Below are positions 1 through 16,767 of a stretch of 64,000 bases of DNA, in pieces. The position numbers and the translations under genes were made by a program. The notes below the pieces were generated by a model, which ran no database searches, was not told the DNA's origin, and worked only from the letters and a program-made list of their open reading frames with translations. Positions within the stretch are counted from its first letter, which is position 1. Every line of letters starts with the position of its first letter. Source of the stretch: Adineta steineri (taxonomy: Eukaryota > Rotifera > Eurotatoria > Adinetida > Adinetidae); the NCBI GenBank assembly GCA_905250115.1, contig CAJNOI010000058.1:441149-505148 (forward strand). Reading direction: 5' to 3'.

Positions 1-361
1 TTAAATTAAATATTCTCACTGTTAATGTTATTTTTCTTGTTATATTGAATGGTTCTCTCATTTTCCTATATTTTTTTTTCTTATGGCAATTTGTATGATT
101 TTCTGTAAGCAGTCAGCAGATTTATATATATAAATGAAAAACAATCAGTCAACTATAAACAATTTTCTTCCTATTTTCTACTGTTGAAATAATGATTATA
201 GTTTGACAAAAAAATAGAATATATATGTGAAAGAATCTTTGAAGAGTAATTTTTTGTTCATCAAATCGAATATATGATAAACAGTCATTTGATATCTAAT
301 TGATAAATATTCTCATATTTCATTTTTAGATGATATTATTTACTAAATATTTTTATTCATT
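1..361. other. AT-rich flank, no gene seen
   Basis: This is the upstream flank of the PLAT-domain gene. It is AT-rich with homopolymer runs and has no coding exon that I can support. It could hold that gene's promoter, but I see no distinctive element. Confidence 0.5.
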
Positions 362-3000
362 ATGAGACTTATATTTAAATCAATTATAATAATTAGTATT
401 ATTATTATTCCATATTGCCTTGCTGAAGGTAATTATTATTTTATTTTAAATTATATTCATTATGAATTTTTCTTCTAGATTGGAGTATAACTGTATATAC
501 AGGAACAGAACGTTTTGCTGGAACAGATAGTAATGTTTATATTCGTTTATTTAATTCACAAGGTGAAAGTACAAGTGAATATCAATTAACTCATAATAAT
601 TGGATGCCTGAACATGAATTTCCAGTACGAAATTTATTTGAACGTGGTGCAAGAGAACGATTTGAAATTAAAACAGAAGATATAAAAACTGTTGCAAAAA
701 TTCAAGTAAGACATTTTTATGTTTTAAAACATTATTGTTATATTAGGAATTTTTTCTCGGCTTTCTTTCGAAACAAAAGAAAATTGTATATGACAATTAA
801 TGCTTTTAATATATTCTAATCGTATTATAGAATACAAAGGACTATGTCAATATATTCAATTATTCTGATGAAATGAAGTAACTAGCATATAATCATAAGA
901 TGTTAGAACTGAGTGAACTTTTCGACTAATCTTTTGAAAGAATTTTTATACGGATTAGAGAATAATAGATTTTCCATCATTTATTGTTTTATGACTTGAG
1001 CATAGAAATAAATCCATAAATTTCCATTGTTTGAAAAGTAAAGCTCGAATAATAATTGACGAGTCTGATTCATTTCATTTATTAATAGAATAAAACATAT
1101 GCTGAAATTGAGATTTTTCATAATTAAATTCTGTTTTTTTTTCGATAAGAATAACTTCAATGTTTGTACAGGCATAGAAATTAGTATAGTAATTTCTCAA
1201 TAGATCTATAAGTATATCTTGATGATTTCTTATATGAATACAATAGCATACTTTATAAGTCATACAGTGTTTTCTTTTGATTATTATACAATTAGATTTT
1301 CTATTTCTTTCTATTACTATATAATAATCTCTTACATACTATATACTCGAAAAGCTGTCACATATAAACATTATTTTTAATCAACACATCTATTAACAAA
1401 TAATAGATCATATATAACTATTTAACTCAGCTTCATTTTCTCGAAACTCGTCTTATCCTGAAGAATGTTTCTTAAAAAAGAATTTCATATACTTTCACGT
1501 ATATTAAAAAATATCTGTACATTCTTTACAAATATTTCTATTTATCATTTTAAACTTATTCATTTCGTATAATATGCAACAGTTTATATAGTAGAATCAT
1601 CTTAGGAAAATTTACATGTATATATAAAAATGTTGCCTAACATATCATTAATTGTAATGACATATTGCAACAGTAATTTTTGCTATTTATAAAGATTTCA
1701 TATTGCACTAAATGACGTATGAAACAGTTGTTATTCGCTTTTCTTTACACAATGAGACTTCATTCATAAAAAAGAACTTAATCTAATATAATTATTTCGG
1801 AAAGTCGCAAAAAAATTTGACATCCGATGCATATATATATATATGAAATAGTTTGCTAATGATATCCTTTTCTTATGTCATTTAATCCCAAATCTAACAA
1901 ACATTCTAATAGATGATTGGGAGAAGTATAATGTATCTGTTTTTCCTTGACTTATATTATGTGGATGAAAATCTTGACATGAATCTTCATTTCTTTTTAT
2001 TACTTGTTCAATTGGATATTTTTAGCTTAGGGAAATCGTGATTTTACTCCTTCAAATATTTATATTCCGTTCAACGGATACATTAAGCCTTAACACCTTA
2101 AACTAAAAACTATTTCCTGTCATTTCACATATGAATGCTTTGATAGAGTTGTATGATAAATTTATGCGTTATATTTGATTCGTTACGTTGAAAAAATTTG
2201 AATTAAATTTAATATTAACTATGACAGAAATGAAATGCTCTTCCTTTTGATATATTAATTAAATAGATACTGATAAATTTTCTTCATTTAGGTCCGACAT
2301 AATAATTTTCCATGGTGGCAAGCCGATTGGTTACTTGATCAAGTTGTAGTTGAGCGTAACCGTGACAGTGCTAAATATGTATTTAAATGTAATTGTTGGC
2401 TACGAGGAGAACGTCCATATGTAACACTTTCTACTTTTCCAGGTAATGAATTATCCATGAAATAGAATCATAGAAATTTGATTTGTATTAATTTTAGATC
2501 CACGTTCTAATGATAAAGATAAAACTAACCGTTTATCTTCGAAAACTAAGCGAGCTTTTATTACTATTCTATTAGTTTTAATTGGCTTAATATTGAGTAT
2601 CTTTTGTTGTTACAATAAATATTATCGTCAACAACGACATGCATCCTTATCTTTGACTGATACAATTGAACAAACTCAATGTGAATCATCTCCTTTTGAT
2701 AGGCATCCACAAATACCGAGATCATCAACTCAATCATTACGTCCACAACATTGGATGAATATTTTACGTCAATGGAAAAACGGTCCACATAGATCATCAT
2801 CAGAGAGTTATACACCAACATCACAGTCAGTAGCAGCAGGTGTTCCTCAATTAACAGTAGAAATATCTCCAGCCGACGAACCACCTGCTTATAAAGGTAT
2901 ATTATTTATATTTATATTCTCATCACTACTCTTCATATTTCATCTTTTAATAGATTTATATCCAAACTCAACGAATAATACTTCGAACTCAAATTTATGA
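362..3000 (+). CDS. PLAT/LH2-domain single-pass membrane protein
   Basis: Five exons read in frame: 362-428, 479-705, 2292-2442, 2498-2896 and 2954-3000, giving about 296 residues. Exon 1 encodes a hydrophobic signal peptide (MRLIFKSIII...CLAE). Residues about 24-145 form one PLAT/LH2 beta-sandwich. The typical pattern is visible: ITVYTGTERFAGTDSNVYIRL, a Trp-Met/Phe-Pro stretch, then WLLDQVVVERN and YVFKCNCWL at the end. A transmembrane helix follows at about residues 168-188, then a Ser/Pro-rich cytoplasmic tail of roughly 100 residues. PLAT domains bind lipids or partner proteins in lipoxygenases, polycystins and LOXHD1. Here the domain stands alone on a type I membrane protein, so the role is unknown. 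Intron 2 is long (706-2291) and the others are 50-57 nt. An AATAAA lies at 3009-3014, right after the stop. The domain call is good; no orthologue is named. Confidence 0.8.
706..2291 (+). other. Long intron of PLAT gene
   Basis: Donor GTAAGA at 706 and a TTTAG acceptor ending at 2291 keep the PLAT frame (Gln|Val-Arg-His). The interior is AT-rich with no convincing exon, repeat or nested gene. Confidence 0.6.
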
Positions 3001-6000
3001 TAATTTTTAATAAATTGTATATGTTATTGAACAGTATTTTATATAAATATTTTTTTTTCTTATGTTATATATGGAATTCTAGTCAATATATACTTTGTTT
3101 TTGAAATATACGATTATCGAATCATACGGTTCTTCTTCCATGCTTTGTTGTTGCTTCTTTTAAAATGAATTATTTGTTTCTTTTTATATTGCTTTTATTT
3201 TTATTCGTCTCTTTTCATTCACTGTCTCATTCTACATCATCAACACTTATTTTTTACTTAATGTATCTGATATTCTAAATTGGACGTTGGGTTTTCTTTG
3301 CTTCTTCTTCTATTTTATTTCTCTTTCTTTCTTTTTTTTGCTCGTTTTTTTTTATTTCCTTCGTTTTTTCTTCATTATAATGGGGCTACGACGTCATCAC
3401 TATAGCTCTTTGCTCGGTTATTGATAAAAAACACTTTGGTATGCGATGGTAGCTTTTTTCGCTTCGCTATAGAGAGCAGCAACGTCGAGCGGCTGAGGCA
3501 AAAAACTTGTGCGTGCGTGTATATTTTGTATGTGCACGAGATTGGTCGTCGATGTCGACGAACGCATATTATAGCCGGTGGCAGAACGCAGAACATAGAA
3601 TAAGAGAGAATACGTATAGTGCCTTGATGATGATGATGATGTAAACTATCGTATATACGTCTACATGTGTATGCGTAGGAGACGGATGCACTTGCGTACT
3701 AGTTTTGCTTGCTTGGTTGCTTGTATTTCTACTAGTGGTATGTTTCATATATATGTATATTCTATGCTACCTTATCGTTTCTATATCGTTCTTGGCTAGC
3801 CGAACGAACGATCAATGAAAATAATAAATCCAGCTAGTGACACAAACGTATGGTTTCAACCTTTTTGTCTTCTTCTTTTTGCCATTTCTTATGACAGCAA
3901 ACAGTGACAAAGATGCATAGACATAGAAGCAAGAAAGAAGTCAGAAAATAGCTGTCATCATTGCTGAAGACAACACGCAGTCGTTCTTTTAATTATCCAA
4001 AAAATGCGATCAACAGAACCGACAACGACAACCACATTGACATCCTTCTTCTTCTTCTTCTGCCTTATGCTTTGACACAACGTTATGTTTTAGGATAGAA
4101 TTGTATGGTTTGCGAGAGAATGTGTCACGGACAATATAGATTGCTCATGTAAAGTAAATTACATTCATTGCTTTATTATTTACATCAATTGATGTCAGTG
4201 CAAGGGTACATATATGTATGTTTGTGACTATTTATCTATAAACTTCAATTAATTATCGGAAATATCTATTTGTGTTGTAATATTTGTTAAAGTAATACCG
4301 AACTCTTTTGTTCTAAATACTAAAAACTATATCAGTTTTTCTATTTAAACATTGAGGAGAGAGAAAGAGAGGGGGAAAAATCATTAGATATCGAGTGTTT
4401 GCAATTGTTAACAATGTAAAAATAAAATACATACATACAGACCTAGTGATGATAAGTTGAGATAGATTAGTTGATTATTTACAGTGTCAAAGCAATTATC
4501 ATTTCTTCTCTTCTTTGCCCTTTCTTCGCATTAGCCTTTTTTTGTGTTTAAGAATACACATTTTATCAGTAAGATAAATAAAAAAAATTACATTTATTTT
4601 TCAATAAACTATTTACAATTCTTTCTCTTTTACCAATGTGCTTGATTTAACAGCTGGAATAAGTAGAATACCATTACTATACTGTTGACTACTAAAGACT
4701 GATAAGACAAAGAAGTATAGAATGAGAAAGAAACAGAGCGTTGATAATGATCGATTGTTCGATATATGATAGTTATTTATTGTTTGTATATACCATTGAT
4801 TTAGGTTTTCTTTTCCTCAATTTTCTCTTGTTAATCGATCACATCACTTGGTTTTTAGGTTTCTATTCATGATCGATGGAATAAGTTTTTCTTTTTCTAT
4901 CGTTCTTTCTTAGTTTTAACCACACAAAATAGAAAGAGGATCAAAAGTCATTCAATAAAGAAGAGAAAAACCTCGCTCTCCTTCTTTCGTTATTGAATAT
5001 TATGAGTTGCACGATTGAGAACGAGACTCCATTTCCTCCATTTTCCGAGCAGGGCGCTTGCACGTTTATGAATCGTAGAAATAACGTATGCGTGTTGATG
5101 CATGCAATGGCTTTTTATTCTCGTTTCATTGTCTTTTTCTTTTTTTTTTTTCTTTTGGTTTTGTTGCCACTGATTATAGCGGTTGTTCTCTATTGTTTAT
5201 CTTGAATAAGGTAAAAATTGACTACTTGCACGTAATTAACGTAGACAAAAATCAACAACTTATTCTTATCTTAGAAAAAAAAAAGGAAATGCCCTTAAAA
5301 ATATATAAAAATGACTATTACACACATATATATATATGATAGGGATCATAATGTAATACAAGCATGATGTACTTTACAAGTAAATTCATTTATTGGTAAT
5401 AAAGAATACATTACAAAAGTACTAGAAAGTAAGACGATTTAATACAAGCGTCTAAAATTTTTCTATACGATAATACATATACATAATGCCTTGATGTATA
5501 TTGTCCCTTTTCTTTTTTTTATTTATTCTTTCCTCTTATGTACATGTACACCCGTATTTCATTCATGCATCAGTAATTCTTGACGGACGTGTTATAAAAA
5601 AACATTTTCCGCTTCTCTTTCGTCTCCTTTTCTTATTACGTTACTAGTTGATCTACACAGTTTTTCTTCTACTCTTGTGGTTTTCGTTTTTTTTTCTCCT
5701 CTTTATAATGTTTCTAATATATCCACTAATAAGAACCGGAGGCGGATTAACTCTATAATGAGCATGAGTGTAGAAAATAGCAGTAGGTCAGCTGGCTGAA
5801 CGTCTTTGCCGTTCTTTTCTATTCCTTCTTTTTTTTCTTTTCTCTTTCCTTTATTATATCATTTACTACTGTTCGAGCTGTGATGGTAATAGTGGTAACG
5901 TAAGTAATAGAAGAAAACTGAGGAAACCAATCGTTCGATGATGCGCATACGCATGCATCTTTCTGCTTGTCCAAACCCTCTGTTCGTGATAATGATCAAT

Positions 6001-6054
6001 TTAGCAAAGAAAAGAAATTAGAAAAAGAAAGAAATTGTTGTTTTGTAAGAAGAA

Positions 6055-6082
6055 GACGACGACGACGACGACGACGACGACG
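6055..6082. repeat. (GAC)n microsatellite
   Basis: About nine tandem GAC units. They produce a poly-Arg open frame on the + strand that has no other coding support. Confidence 0.85.
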
Positions 6083-6342
6083 AGTAAAATGTATGTTATT
6101 ACCTCAATATTTTGATGATAACACAGAGTTCTGTTTTCTATTTAGAAAATAATTCTAAAAAAAACAGAATTAATATACAATTCATATTTGTATTATTATG
6201 ATCATTATAAGAAACAAACAACTTTATGATTTATATCCGATGATTGACAGTAAAAGGTCTTCGTATATTCTAAATTTTTTTTTCTTTTATGTCTTTTTTC
6301 CATGACAATTAACTAGGGAATTCTCTATCAGGCTCAGTCCGT

Positions 6343-6357
6343 TATATAATGACGTCA
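6343..6357 (+). promoter_or_regulatory. TATA-like box next to a palindromic CRE-like site
   Basis: TATATAA (6343-6349) is directly followed by the full palindrome TGACGTCA (6350-6357), the consensus site for CREB/ATF-type bZIP factors. It lies about 490 nt upstream of the inferred Na,K-ATPase start codon, on the same strand. The sequence match is exact; that it is a promoter is inference. Confidence 0.3.
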
Positions 6358-6841
6358 TTTGTCGGTTTTCTCTCTCGTTCTCTCGTTCGACTGGTTGCGG
6401 CAGCAAGAGCTAGATATTATTTCTTCTCCAATCTTTTTTTCTCTTTCGCTCTCTTTTTCTCTGTCTCTTTTCTCGTTTTTTTCCTTTTTTTCTCCCTCTG
6501 TGTGTGTTATTATTTATGTATGTTCGTGTGCGCGCGACCGATTGCAGTAACACTACTACTGCAATCATCACCCAGAGTCAACGATGAATATGAAGAAGAA
6601 GAAGAAGAAAAAAAACCGTTGTTTTGTTTTTTAAATATACATATACAGAGCTGATTAATAATATTCTACAAAGGTTAACACATGATTTCATTGATTTTCT
6701 TCATTTTAGAATATTTGTCTATTTTATCCTATTAAATACTATTTTATAAGACAAATATTTCTAGATCTCGATCGTTATTTAGGGTCGAGTTATAACCTTA
6801 TTAACATTACAAATAAAGATTCAATTTTGTCTCAATGAACT

Positions 6842-11917
<5,076 letters not shown>

Positions 11918-14900
11918 TCTATATATGTGTGTGTATGCATGAAAACTTCTATTTCTATTAATCTTAGACGAATTTTTCAAAAACTTCTTTTTTCTTTTTG
12001 TCTATGTTTTCTCTTTCTTCTCTTTTTCATCTATTTCTTGTGTATGTGAGTTTGTGTGTATTCAACAATTCGTGCATATTCCAAAAGTGCGTATTTAAAT
12101 ACGCATATTTTCACTGCTTTATAGTCATTAGCAAAAAAAATGTCTGTATCTGTGTGAGTATTGTCATTATTGTTCGTTTCTTTCTCTATTTTCTCGAATA
12201 GTCTGTACGAAACACACTCACACACATACACATTCTAGTTAACCCGTCTGAACATATATGGCGTTAAAATCAATTAAAAAAAAAACAAAACTCTTCTCTT
12301 ATATCTTTTTTTGTGCATTAAATAGAACAGTTTCTTCAGAATTCGGCTTTTTTTTTCTATACTGTAATTGTTTGACTTTGAGTTTTTCTTTTTCTTCTTC
12401 TTCTTCTTCGTTGCATTTTATTTGGCGCACTGCAATATGCCACTCATGTACGATCTATATCCTTCACTCAGATATGCGTCCAGCAGCCGCGCGCTATCAG
12501 GTGTTCATCTGTGCAGTGTTTCTCTATTTCTTCTACAATTGTCTGTCTTTCTTTATTTTTCTTCTTTGCAACAACTAATGTACGTGTTCTTCGTCTATCG
12601 ATTGAACAAATTCCTTTTTTTTTTCTAATTTTTCTCTTTGCAGTTCAAGTTGTTCTATTTCGTTTTTTGTTCCTCCGTTTATTTTCACATCAAAATATTA
12701 AAATACTCAGACCTAGAAAAATTTAGAGGTCGAGACAAGATGAATTATTATAAAGGCAATATCAGTTATTTTATTTCTAACATCTTTCTATCTATAATTA
12801 TATGATTTATATTGAAAGAAAATAGTTTATACTTTTAAACTAAAGTACACAAGACAATCCATTCGATCACTAAGTATACTACTTCAGTTTTGTTTAAATT
12901 TAATTCTTGTACTTCATATTAAAATGCAAAATGATTTTAAATAAATGCTGAGTATAAACTTGAGGGTATGGGTGAGTGTATTCTTCTCATCCACACTTAT
13001 ACCCTCAAAATGAACTTTCATATTGTTGTGTCGATATAGAATCAGCCATTGCTTGTAAATCGAAAGTACAATTTTACCGATTCGTATTTATATATTGAAA
13101 CGCTGAAGAAAAAGAATTCTCTGGAATGTGATCGATGAGAAGGAACAATCGAGAAAATACCACTGGTTATCTATAGTTCATATAGTAAATAGAAGGAAAA
13201 AAGTAGTACCTGAATATACGAGAAGAACAAGTGTACATAGCCACTCCTGACTAAAGAATGAAAGAGAAAATATAGACGTTATCATAGAAGTATAGAAGCT
13301 TTGATTTGATATTTGAGAATTACTTATTAATGAAATTTTTTACCGATCAAATGTAGTTGATTACTATGATTTTAATTTATTAACATAGTGAAAAAATAAT
13401 TTACTCGAAAATTAATATTCAAACTTAGCAATTAGGTTTTTTACTAAGAAACTTTAATTTTACCTAGTAAATAAATTGTTGCCTATTAATAATAGATGTT
13501 CACATTCAATATCGATGTATCAGCGAAGTAATAATAATAACTGATTATTTTTTAACGTCAAAACAGAAACTTGAAATGTCAAGAAACAGATGATGTAAAT
13601 CTGTATAATATCAAAACAGTTACAAAGATCATACAATTTATATACATAATTTTATGACATTATAACGAAAAAAATTAGTTTTTGAAAAATCTAAAAGAAG
13701 TTTTCTATAGACTTACTGTACCTAGATATTAAATTGCTCTTTAATATCTTATTCAAACTTCAAAGAGAATTCTTTCAAAACATCATCAATTATTATCGAG
13801 AAATACGAAAAGAATATTATTTATATAATATATATACAATTTATTAATGCTTTGATCTATATTTGAATAATTTAAAGAGGAGAAAACTTTATTTCGACTA
13901 AGTATAATAGAAATTAATTATTTTAAAACGATTATCATGAAAATCTCTCATCACTAATAACGAAATGATATACATCGTTGTTAATCTATGCTTTGTTTTT
14001 GTTATTTTAATGCGATTCCTACTGTGCTAGTATCTTACTATTGAGATATGAAGATAGTCCCTTGTTATCTTATTTAGATCTTAAAAATGGTTATTTAATA
14101 ACGTTAGTAATCAATAGAAAATTGAAAATAATAACAAATAATTAATTATTACTATTATCAAGCAAGAAACAAAAATCAACGAATACTATCTTTTTCTTTG
14201 TTTACCTAACAGTGTGACATTTCTTTAGCTTACAAAGTGTGTTATATTTCTTATATATATTTGTACAGTTGTGACTTTTGTTATTTGTAAATAAATGTTG
14301 ACTTATGAATTTTAATTAGTAAATAAAAAGAAAGATCTGTAACAATCATCTTCTATTAATTGATTTCTATAATTACAAATTATAATAACGTATTAAAAAT
14401 AATATTTCTGATTTAATTCTTAATGTCTAAGTTTTTCTATTGATTTATGATGAATAAATAAAAACGGATTACTATTGATATAAATCAACAGAAATCGTAG
14501 TAATCATTATAAATAAGGAAATGAGTTCGTTTCCCTTGGGTTATAACTAATAAAAATTGTATAAATTAGTAAATACAGAAATGACTATTTATTCCATTTA
14601 GACGAAAGAATACTTCATTATTGCATTGAATTAACATTCTATATTTGGAAGAAGTATTGTATCAATGATTTACATGTTGAGATAATTAAAGATTATGATA
14701 GCCCTATTTGTGCAAAATAGAAATATAGATAGTAATCAATGTTGAATAAATAAAATCTAGACTTGTCTGTATGAATAATCTTATCGATAATTAGATAATT
14801 CATGTATTACTGCGATGCTGTATATAAAATCTCTTAGAATCTATTCAAAAATTGTTGCATAACAATAATAATGTCATTAGTTATAAGTTATTTCACATGG

Positions 14901-16306
14901 TGAGTATTCTTTATAAATGTATTTAAATAATAAGATGATTCTCAATTAAAATATGACATTTTCGGATCAGTTGAAATGATAGCAGATGAAAAGAAAGAAA
15001 ACGTATCACGAGAGTATAGATAAGAAAAAGACAAATACAACTAGCAGCATGTGATTTGATTCAATATGGGAATAATGTAAATATTTTTCAAATCTTTGAA
15101 TAATAAATAAGATTTAGTATATAGTGTTTAAGTCCAGACTATTAAATAATCAGCTACGTCTTATCAACAAAGCTTATGTATTTATCTTAATATTCTGTGG
15201 GAACAATTTTTCTCGATTCCCATTTCCCATTGCCGTAAGCAAAGATTTTAACCGATACCCAGACTTTGTCTGCTGAAAAGAAGCCTGCCATACAGTAAAT
15301 ATCGTTTAATATGTTTAGCAAAGAATATGGATAGATTGATGGGATCACACAGCATCAGTCTGCAGAATAATATACATAATAGACAGATAAGAACTATGTT
15401 TCATCTTATTATTGTTTTATAATCTATAATGGAAGATCTTTGTAGTACCCAGTGAATATAGTTCAAAAAGTCCTATGTGCAATCCATTTTCCTTATATAT
15501 TGATATGTTCAGGAACAACGAAACAACAATGTAATAATCTTTTGATCAAACGTTTTATTAGCTAAATGGTATAAGAGATTTAATATCTGTTTTAAACTTG
15601 TTTTCGTGCGTAAGCAATGAAGATAATAAATCCGATTGAGTTAAATTTCTAACGATAAGATTTTTGAAGCGACGGTTTCTATTTCATCTCATATATCTTT
15701 ACATAACACAGCGTAAAGATAGAGTATCTTTTTGTAATATTTTGTGTAACACACTACGGTGTATGACTTCAATTTAAAAACTAGATTGTTCGAATTTATA
15801 AACAATGACAACTAAAATATGCAAATGACGAATGAAATGATTCAGTATCATTGAGTACTCAAAAATAAGTACATCTATATATTTATAATGTAAAACTATT
15901 TATGTTCTTATCATAAACATATTTTCTTCGTGTATTTATTTTGATGATTGATAAGAATAATTCAACTACGATATATACATGAAGTTGTTTGTTTTCTTCG
16001 ATATTGTCTATGCTGAAACGTTATTTTGAGATATTTGATATTCTATATTTGTAATAATGGTACTTCGAAATAAATAACTTAAGTATGGATGAGATAAGAA
16101 AAAAAAGTACATTGAAAGGAAAAGAAAGTATATACAAGTGCAATGTTCGATGATCAGTTGTAGCTGTCATGCATACAGAGTGTTGTTAGAATGGGAATGA
16201 TAGTAGGCGAAAGTATAAAAATATAGGAAGAATGTTTTTTTTTATATACACAACTATGCTTTCATTTATATAGGTATTCGCTTTTTTAGATTGTTATTCA
16301 TTTAAA
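11918..16306. other. Long intergenic interval, no gene seen
   Basis: The first roughly 800 nt (11918-12720) are pyrimidine-rich and probably include the Na,K-ATPase 3' UTR. The open frames there translate to Phe/Ser/Leu-rich sequence without domain character. The rest is AT-rich with no supportable exon. One small GC-biased inverted repeat (12960-13008) is listed separately. Confidence 0.5.
12960..13008. repeat. 49-bp G-rich inverted repeat
   Basis: The ends TTGAGGGTAT and ATACCCTCAA form a perfect 10-bp inverted repeat. Between them are imperfectly matching GGGTGAGTG and CATCCACAC stretches. It stands out from AT-rich surroundings and resembles the larger G-rich fold-back at 25093-25212. 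Confidence 0.6.
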
Positions 16307-16767
16307 ATGATCATTCAAAGACTCATTGTCTTGGTTTTATGTTTCATTATGATTGATTCCAATCCAATTCAACAATATATTAGGTATGAAAAAAAAACAA
16401 AGAATGATTTCTTTTTTTATTATTCTACAGTGTGTGTATATGATCTCTTTTTATTATAGGAAATATGATGACCGTTCAAGACGTAGTCTTGATATTCGAC
16501 AATGGCAATTCGTTGATACATTATATAAACATTTTTACAAGGATGATAGTTATCAATATGATGGAGATAGAGAAATTCGACAGGCCGAAGCTTCACCAGA
16601 ATTCGGACCTGTTCATGGACCAATAAGTATTGAACAATTACCAGCAATGTTAGCAGCAAGACACGTTAAACGTTATCCATTTTCACAAGATGCTGATCCT
16701 GATATAATGTAAGTTAATTCATGATTATCTATATTTTATAATATTGTTTTATTTTAGTGGTCGATGA
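16307..16767 (+). CDS. Putative neuropeptide/peptide-hormone precursor
   Basis: Three exons, 16307-16383, 16460-16708 and 16758-16767, give about 111 residues. The N-terminus (MIIQRLIVLVLCFIMIDSNP) is a clear signal peptide. The secreted part is charged, has no cysteine, and contains basic cleavage candidates RSRR (about residue 33) and KR (about residue 96). After KR comes a short segment starting YPFSQDADPD. The strong donor ATGTAAGT and acceptor TTTTAG join a 10-nt last exon that ends Ile-Ile-Gly-Arg-stop. Gly followed by a basic residue at the C-terminus is the usual signal for peptide alpha-amidation, so a 12-residue amidated peptide could result. I do not recognise the family. Coding status rests on the signal peptide, clean splice sites and processing logic. 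Retaining the second intron would instead end the protein at Ile-Met without the amidation signal. Confidence 0.6.

Larger units (their letters stand above)
3001..6841. other. Non-coding, pyrimidine-rich interval upstream of the Na,K-ATPase gene
   Basis: There are about 3.8 kb with no supportable coding exon. It has long T/C-rich tracts (for example 3290-3370, 5640-5700, 6420-6500), triplet repeats and short open frames whose translations are low-complexity Phe/Ser/Leu or poly-Arg. It probably holds the promoter and non-coding 5' exon or exons of the Na,K-ATPase gene. A TATA-like plus CRE-like pair at 6343-6357 is listed separately. Confidence 0.5.

Noticed and set aside
5967-6152. Open frame with a run of about twelve arginines
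   Set aside because: It comes from the (GAC)n microsatellite, lacks a clear ATG context and has no other protein-like features.
6349-6654. 101-residue open frame with Phe/Leu/Ser-rich, membrane-like sequence
   Set aside because: It is produced by a T/C-rich tract and ends in a poly-Glu stretch from a GAA repeat. No splice or domain support; an overlapping frame is equally open.
12258-12726. Several overlapping hydrophobic open frames
   Set aside because: Pyrimidine-rich DNA gives Phe/Leu/Ser in every frame. The location fits Na,K-ATPase 3' UTR or intergenic sequence.
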